This document shows positions 57,943-64,000 of a stretch of 64,000 nucleotides of DNA, in pieces. A program made the translations under genes and the position numbers. Every line of letters starts with the position of its first letter. Position 1 is the first letter of the stretch. The stretch is from Basidiobolus meristosporus CBS 931.73 (lineage: Eukaryota; Basidiobolomycota; Basidiobolomycetes; Basidiobolales; Basidiobolaceae): contig MCFE01000302.1 in the NCBI GenBank assembly GCA_002104905.1, positions 35,403 to 99,402 on the forward strand. Direction: 5' to 3'. The notes below the pieces were generated by a model. The model worked only from the letters and a program-made list of their open reading frames with translations, was not told where the DNA came from and ran no database searches.

Positions 57943-59305
57943 ACTGCAGTTGCAACTGAGTAACAGGTCTTATACCTAGTACCCTCATCATCCTTTTGGT
58001 GGTGTTAGTGGCTTGTTGGAATTATATGAGTATCCATGTACTCAATGGCTTGTTGTCTTGTTCTAAGCTGCTCATTAAAGGTCTTCCTAATAGATGGGGA
58101 TACACTCATGATCTCTCCAACCAGCAAAGTGAGGTTTTGTTTCAACCACTTCTCAATGATCAGATGAGGGCTTGAGTAGCTTGCAATCTTGAGGTCATCT
58201 GAAAGTGAGGTAATGGTTCTTGGGTGGTCAGCATACTGGGCCTCATGTCAATGGCAACTTCAGGCTCTTCAGATTGTGGTATTATGAGGATGTGTTTGAC
58301 AGCTTCTTCAAGAAGGTGTCTTTTGGCAGCAAAGGCATCAACTTCATATTGTCTGTTGTCAGGACTGCTTGAGCTCACTGTAAGACTCCCAATAGGGGCA
58401 TCAACTGTAATCTTTCTGGTTGCTGAGTTGGAAATCTGGCAAAGGGCTCTCATACCTCCTCATTGGAAATTGGTGGGGATCCTTCTTCCTTCCATGTCGG
58501 CAAGCATTCCATCAGCATCCAACTGTACAGTTTCTTCTTTGAGCTGTTGACTAAGCTTAGAGTATTCTCTTTGGGCATGCTGAGTGGAATTACACCTGAT
58601 GCAGTGTCTGGGCCAAGGTTTTTGGCTCTCAGTAGTTATTTCAACTGAGCCATCAATCTTGAGGCTAGCTTTGCGGCTGTTTGGCAAGTAGGTGATTCTT
58701 TTGGTAGTATAGGTTTGTTTGTCAGCAACAGCACTCCTTCACTCCTTGCTCAGCTGGTCTGGCAGATTAGACTTCCGGAGTCTCATAAAGATGGACATCT
58801 GTTTTGCTTCTAGGAGAACATGTCTCATCTCTGCAAAGCATGGAATGCTGGGCTTGTCACCCTTGGCTGCATGTATGTCCACTTTTTTGTCATGTCTTGG
58901 GGAAGTCCTTGTGCAAGGTAAAGTGCCATGGTAAACTCAGTAATAGCTTGGGAATCTAGGAGTGGCTTGGCCATGTCTTCATACTGCCAAATGAACTCTA
59001 CATGTGGTTGCTTGGAAAGTCCAGTTCTTCTAAAGTGGCTCAGATCTTCAATTCCATAGCTTATTGGGGGTCTACCATACTTGGCTTGTAGGTAGATCTT
59101 CATTAAGGCCCAGTCAGTGAGTATTTTCCCTGTCTGAGAAGCTTGGTGGTATCTTTAGTGCCAGTGGTAGGGAATTCTTCAACCATTTCTTGTTCAGAGA
59201 GGCTGCACATCTTGCAGAGCTTCTCCCACTCAAATAAGAAGCTTTCCACATTCTTCCATCAAACTCTGGGGCTCTGTGTGAGTGTGGTAATGGCACAGAA
59301 TTCAT
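57943..59305 (-). pseudogene. Ty3 family 2 older copy, gag and protease start
   Basis: MNSVPLPHSHRAPEFDGRMW starts at 59303-59305. Frames shift several times (ISYGIEDLSHFRRTG, FIWQYEDMAKPLLDSQAITE). The knuckle CIRCNSTQHAQREY has lost its last Cys. The gag/protease junction reads PQSEEPEVAIDM with CAA where the younger copy has TGA. Ends within the protease leader (QLRTRQQAIEYMDTHI-like near 58050). Confidence 0.82.
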
Positions 59306-59444
59306 TCTGTGTAGGTAGGTTGGTGTTGTAATCTTGATAATATTGGTAATCTCCTTACAATAAGTGTGTAATGGCTCAAATCTTGGGTAAATCTTGTTGG
59401 GTCCTAAGGAGCTTGTATGGGCCCCACATGTTGGGTGCTAAATA

Positions 59445-60548
59445 TGTGGTAGAGTATAGTGTAAAGGAGAAATATCTCATATGTTGTAGAGTATAAGTGT
59501 AAAGGAGAAATATCTCCAACACTTCTCAAGAGTTTGTGTGTGGGGTGTTCACTTGGTGCAATAACCTCTGGCAAAAGCTTGCAGGAATACTTTGGTTCTG
59601 TCTCTAATCTAATGTGATGGGAATAAAGCTACAAGCTTGTCAAGGAAAACTATTGAGCTACAATCTCCATGTTAGTTGGCATCCTTAACAAAAGTATTAG
59701 CTGGGTTCAGTATCCTTTGAGATGACAGTGTACTAAAGCTTTCAAAGTCAAAACAGCTGTAAACTCCTCCAGCAGGGACTTTATTAGAATGCAGCTGTAG
59801 TCAATAGTTACAAAGACAGAAAAGTATCTTTGCCTGTGCAAGAACAAACTCAAGAAAGAATCAAATACAACAAAACATACTATATCTGAGTATTCCTCAC
59901 AAGTAGTGCTTCTATGGTCAGTTGGCTGTCAGTGCAGCTTCCTGGAGTGTCCTGTAGTCTGGAATTGGAAGTTCAGGTAGCAGTAGGTAGCAGTGATCAC
60001 ACCAATCAACAAGTTAGTATACTAATAATAGGATGATAATTTATTGTGGAGGGATTGCCTCCCCTTATATACTTTTCTCACTGGTTAGGTGATTACTAAT
60101 CAAGGTATTCCAGAAGGTTCCAGTGGTCAAATAGAAATATTATTGACATCCAAATGAGCTAAGAATGCTCTAAGTAGGTGCCAGAAGGTTCTAAGAGGCA
60201 CAGCACCCCAACCAATCAGGGATCAATATATTGGAGCCTGTGTAACATAGGAATACCATATATGGTATCAAAATGGTAAGGATAGTGACACAGCTTGATC
60301 ATGTGTTACAGGTACTGGTTTGGATACCTGCCTAACATAGAAGCACTTACATCCAGTAATCTAACTTAAAGTGAGGGACAACTTATGCAATAAGGTAAGC
60401 AGGTGTGATAGTCAGCCAGCTTATGGGATAATACTGATCAAGTAAGACAAATGGGATAAAACTAATATAAGGGTAGTAGAAAAATAGGGAAGTAGAAACT
60501 ATGGGAATGAGCACATCTGTCAGTGGATGTCACTGTGACCCCGCTTCA
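59445..60548 (-). repeat. 5' LTR of older Ty3 family 2 copy
   Basis: 1,104 bp, TGTGGTAGAGTATAG...CCCCGCTTCA. Its first ~80 bp contain a tandem duplication of a ~40-bp unit around GTGTAAAGGAGAAATATCTC (59461-59480 and 59494-59513). The right side cuts an older LTR of the 46671-47365 family. Confidence 0.82.
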
Positions 60549-61074
60549 ATGTCCTCAACTCATCTGTTAAGCTGTTCCATTGATTAGTCATCTGAGATCT
60601 ATCCAACTACTTAGCAGTTTCCAAGACATCAGCTGATTATTGAAGCAATTTCTCATTTATCTTATGCACCTATGAACACCCCAACATATTCAATGAGTCC
60701 AGTCACTTGGTGCTTACTAATTCAACTTGATCAGAAAAGTATTGATAAAGTTTACTGAACCTTTTGGTTTAGTGAGTGTCTCAACGAAAACAAGATTGTG
60801 CCTCAGCAAAATTAAGAATTCAACAACTCTGGTTTAGTTTCCATCCAAGTCTAGTATATCTAGCACTCCCAAGAAACCAAGCCTAGCCTACATAGCTAAC
60901 CAAATCTGTTGCCTTTATAGCCCAGCTTGGCTATATACAAGACTATTATTAGACCAGAGCTTCTCTGGTAATATTTCTGTCACTCTTGACAATTGTAAGA
61001 TTTTACGCTTAGTTGCTACTTAGGCACAGTTAACTCATTCAAGAGTTTATTACACTTTTATCTTGGAAACAACA
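60549..61074. repeat. 3' part of an LTR of the 46671-47365 family
   Basis: Starts at ATGTCCTCAACTCATC (internal to the LTR) and ends CTTGGAAACAACA, aligning base for base with CTTAGATACTACA at 47353-47365. Its 5' part was displaced by the Ty3 LTR. Confidence 0.72.
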
Positions 61075-62390
61075 AAGTGACCTTCTGAAGCCATTTCAAC
61101 CAGGAGTACACTGGAAGCATTGGGAATCATATGTAGACCTTATAAGAATATTTATCCAGAAGCAGATCACCAATACCAACTTGACACATCCAGAGCTTTT
61201 GAGTAAGGAGTCTGTGATGTGATTTTAGTGGCAATACCTCAAATATAAAGCTGAATGCAGAGATCTCTGCTGCTACTATATCCATTCTCTATTCTATCTT
61301 GCTAGGTGTGTAGAGAATACTGGCCATTGCTTCATCTTTTGAGAGTTTCCTATGGAGCAGATGTGTGGGGAGATCAGTAGACAAGTCAAGTTGCAGGTAC
61401 TACCATATCCCAATCTCATCACAAAGATACATGGAATTCATTAAGGAAGACTTAGAAAATACTGAGGAGATATATGCACATGGCAACACCTATACCATGG
61501 CAATAAGAAGCTAAGCAGCCGCAATGCCTGGGTAATCAGTTAAGTAATGCAAAGTTGAGCTAGCAGCAACTGGCAACTAATTTACATTAGAAACACTCTA
61601 CCAAAGTATGCAGGGTTTCTCTTGGTTGCAAGCCAGTTTCTACATCATTGAATATGAAATTTACACAAACAAGTGGCAGAGCGCACCTTTAAGGGGGACT
61701 AGAATCTGGCAGGGAGAAGGAATATATTGGCTCAATTCCAAAAAGCTCTTTTTGGATATTTGGGAGGAATTCATGGCATCAGTGACAGTAACCAGGCATA
61801 TGTTTGCAAGATGCATATGTTACCAGCAATACAAGGTCTATGGTAACTTTTGAAGTACCATATTGAGCAGATACATAGGTAAGGTGATAGAAGTGTGCTA
61901 GTTGTAACAGGTGTGCATGTTTGTAGAGGTTAATAAGCAGGAGGCCATAGTTTATTTTTTGATTTGAGCTATTTGTGGCATACCCAAGGTAGTGGTGGGT
62001 AGGCAAATAAACAGGGGTGATTATACAATGGAATATATTAATTGCATATGGGGAGATACATAATAGTAAATTGGTATGGTAGCATTATACAGAGCTAGCT
62101 GTAGGCCACCATACTGCTGTAATAATATCATCAGAGGCTTGCAATGAGGCCATCAAGATACTATCAAGTTTTTTGCCATATATGGCAATGGGATGTACTA
62201 GCTGGTTAGATCCACTCAAATAGCTATAAAGTGCAGTAAGACTGCAATAATGCTATGCCACCCTTGGCCAAATACCACCCAAACACCATAGTGTATTTGA
62301 GCATTGGTTGGCAGTAAAATTGGCCAAACACTGTTGTGATCCCATCTTAAGACTACATAGAGTGTCATGCATTCTAAGCTACTAGTATAA
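61075..62390 (+). pseudogene. Tnp2 C-terminal relic E1
   Basis: Matches Tnp2-D2 from its C-terminal part on: GSIGNHM-type region near 61110, MEQMCGEISRQVKLQVLPYP near 61350-61410, then GFSWLQASFYIIEYEIYTN and REGIYW-like near 61610-61730. Repeat Y follows (about 61880-62390). All frames broken. Confidence 0.65.
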
Positions 62391-63658
62391 GTAGTATTCA
62401 ACAATGACAATGCAAGTACTGGATGCACTGGATATGTATTTGGACAAGTGGCCTTTATAAGCATTTCTACCCAGAGTACATTGGAAGCATTGGGAGGCAT
62501 ACATTGACATTGTAGGAATAATTATGCCAATGCAGATCACCAATGACAACTTGATCATCTGCAGCTTTTATGCAAAGGGCTTGTGACATGATTTGCGTAG
62601 CTATACTGCAAGCACAAAGCCAAACATGCAGATCTCTGCAACTACTGCATTCATACTCTAATCCATCTTGCTTAATGTGCAGTGAATATTGGACCTTATT
62701 TCACCTTTTTGGAGTCTCTTATGGATTGGATGTGTGTGCAGATAGGTAGACATGTCAACTGGCGACTACTACCAGATCTCAATCTCATTACTAATGTGAC
62801 CTTCAATTTTTTTATGCGTATGATGAGTTTGCACTTGGAGGACACCCTGGAAGAGTTGGAATACATTGGGGAGCAATGTGCACATGGAGACACCTATGCC
62901 ATTGGCATTAAGAAGCTAAGCAGCCCCAATGCATGGTGGAATAGTTAAGTATTGCAAAGTTGGGTTGGACATAACAAGCAACTAGTTTTTATTGGGAAAA
63001 CTTTGCCAAAGTATACTGGGCTTCAATTGGGTATAAGCTGATTCTACACTATTCAATATTGAACTAATACAAACAAGAACCAGAGTGTACCTGGAAGTGG
63101 GAGTTAGATCTAGAAGGGAGAAGGGATATATTGGCCAAGTATGAGAAAGCTTTATGAGGATATTACACAAGTGTTCATGGCAAAAGTGGTGGCAACCTAG
63201 CATACCTTTGCAAGATGAATATGTAACCAGCAATACAAGCTTTATAGCAACTTTGGAAGTACTATGCTGAACAGATATATAGTTGAGGAGATAAAAGTGT
63301 GTCAATTGCAGCAGGTGTGTTCTTATGTTGGGGTTAGTAGGCAGGAGGCCATATTTGATTTGATTTAAGCTATACATGACATACCCATGGTAGAGTGGGT
63401 AAGCAAATAAATTGGGATGATTCTGCAATGGTGTATATGAATGGTGTAAGGGGAAGTTGCTAATGGAAGTACCATTTGGTAAATTGGTAAAGTAGCATTA
63501 TACAAAATTGGCTGTAGGCTGCCATACTGCCATTTTAGTAACAATAGATGTCTGCAAGAGGGCCATCAAGATACTATCAGTTGTTTTCCATATATTTTAA
63601 TTGGATGTACTAGCTGGCTGGAACTGCACAAACAAGTATAGGCCAACATGGAACCATG
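62391..63658 (+). pseudogene. Tnp2 C-terminal relic E2
   Basis: Repeats the same C-terminal segment: NIGPYFTFLESLMDWMCVQI, MMSLHLEDTLEELEYIGEQC and DTYAIGIKKLSSPNAWW in an 88-codon open stretch (62682-62948). The GFNWV-type block and repeat Y continue to about 63640. E1 and E2 are head-to-tail. Confidence 0.65.
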
Positions 63659-64000
63659 TGTTGTGCATCAACATTTAACACTTAGCCAACTTCACTCCAT
63701 TACAAAATCTAGTACTCTAACTGATTTTCCCTAACCCAAACATAACTAATCCCTGTTATGGTTTATTTTATCACTTCTCAGAAGCTATTTTTTAGCTGTC
63801 AAACCTGATCAATTTTTGAGTGGTCATTATGTCCTCAACTGATCTGCTAAGCCTTTCCAAAGGATTAGTCATCTGATATCTATCCAACCACTTAGTAATT
63901 GTCAAGATATTAGCTGATTAATGATGCAATTTCTCATTTATCTCACGCACCTATCAACACCCCAACAGATTTCATTTAGTCCAGTCTCTTGGCACTTACT
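63659..64000. repeat. 5' part of an LTR of the 46671-47365 family, runs off window
   Basis: TGTTGTGCATCAACATTTAA matches TGTTATGCATCAACACTTAA at 46671. It continues aligned to the window end. Confidence 0.75.

Larger units (their letters stand above)
57943..60548 (-). mobile_element. Ty3 family 2, older copy, 3'-truncated
   Basis: Contains on minus the 5' LTR (59445-60548), leader, gag (59305 to about 58400) and the start of the protease region to 57943, then stops. It is strongly CpG-depleted relative to the copy at 50528-57719. Confidence 0.88.

Noticed and set aside
62696-63428. Minus-strand ORFs of 65-148 codons
   Set aside because: They are antisense shadows of the Tnp2 C-terminal region, which has family motifs on plus.
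1-64000. Nuclear genetic code with TGA read as an amino acid
   Set aside because: TGA is the commonest nonsense codon, but TAA and TAG stops are also frequent, and TGA falls at a protease Ser/Thr position, at Gln positions and at likely Arg positions, so no single reassignment fits. CpG decay explains much of it.
1-64000. tRNA or rRNA genes
   Set aside because: By eye no cloverleaf with conserved A and B boxes nor rRNA core sequence was found; a tRNAscan run would be decisive.

Overview
The window looks like transposon-saturated nuclear DNA of a filamentous fungus, more likely a basidiomycete than an ascomycete (inference). Three points support this: the Tnp2-type (CACTA/Plavaka-like) transposase relics, the style of the large Ty3 element at 50.5-57.7 kb (RT active site FVDD, GPY/F integrase tail), and strong loss of CpG in older repeats, as expected from CpG-directed deamination. 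I see no intact ordinary host gene, no rRNA, no tRNA I can defend and no CRISPR array.

Layout. 1-12.4 kb: two Harbinger-type DNA transposons around a minus-strand Tnp2 relic. The first (1-2055) carries an intact DDE transposase ORF. The second (4024-12396) was split by a Ty1/copia element (6523-11944, TSD GATTG), which was itself split by a 736-bp foldback transposon (7762-8497, TSD ACT). The nesting order is therefore Tnp2 relic, then Harbinger-2, then copia, then foldback. 12.4-16.4 kb: relic X1 of an unrecognised multi-copy gene, with two solo LTRs. 16.4-19.2 kb: a third Harbinger fragment abutting a ~1.7-kb minus-strand pseudogene for an RNA polymerase second-largest subunit (RPB2 family) that is too divergent to be the host Pol II gene. 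It is the most unexpected item here and may be a giant-virus or plasmid fossil. 19.2-34.8 kb: two units in which X and Tnp2 lie head-to-head (B and C). B is split by a 4.9-kb Ty3 element and C by two solo LTRs.

34.8-46.2 kb: a second copy of the same Ty3 family carrying a 211-bp Harbinger-type MITE (TSD AGT), an inverted and deleted third copy, relic X4, and a decayed Tf1/sushi-like Ty3 element. 46.2-50.5 kb: Tnp2 relics and LTR pieces. 50.5-57.7 kb: the youngest element, a Ty3 retrotransposon with two ~1.08-kb LTRs and a 1,618-codon reading frame broken only by two TGA codons at the gag/protease and protease/RT junctions. 57.7-64 kb: a truncated older copy of it, more Tnp2 C-terminal relics, and LTR fragments to the window edge.

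How the parts work together. The Harbinger transposase at 988-1872 is a candidate source of activity for the foldback element and the MITE, since all share the terminal sequence AGACTTGTTCC and subterminal GGCACTAT-type repeats, and the two whole insertions have 3-bp target duplications. The Ty3 and copia elements encode their own gag, protease, RT, RNase H and integrase, but every copy here carries at least one stop. The common nonsense codon is TGA. At two places one copy has TGA where a relative has CAA, which is what an ancestral CGA codon yields after CpG deamination on either strand.
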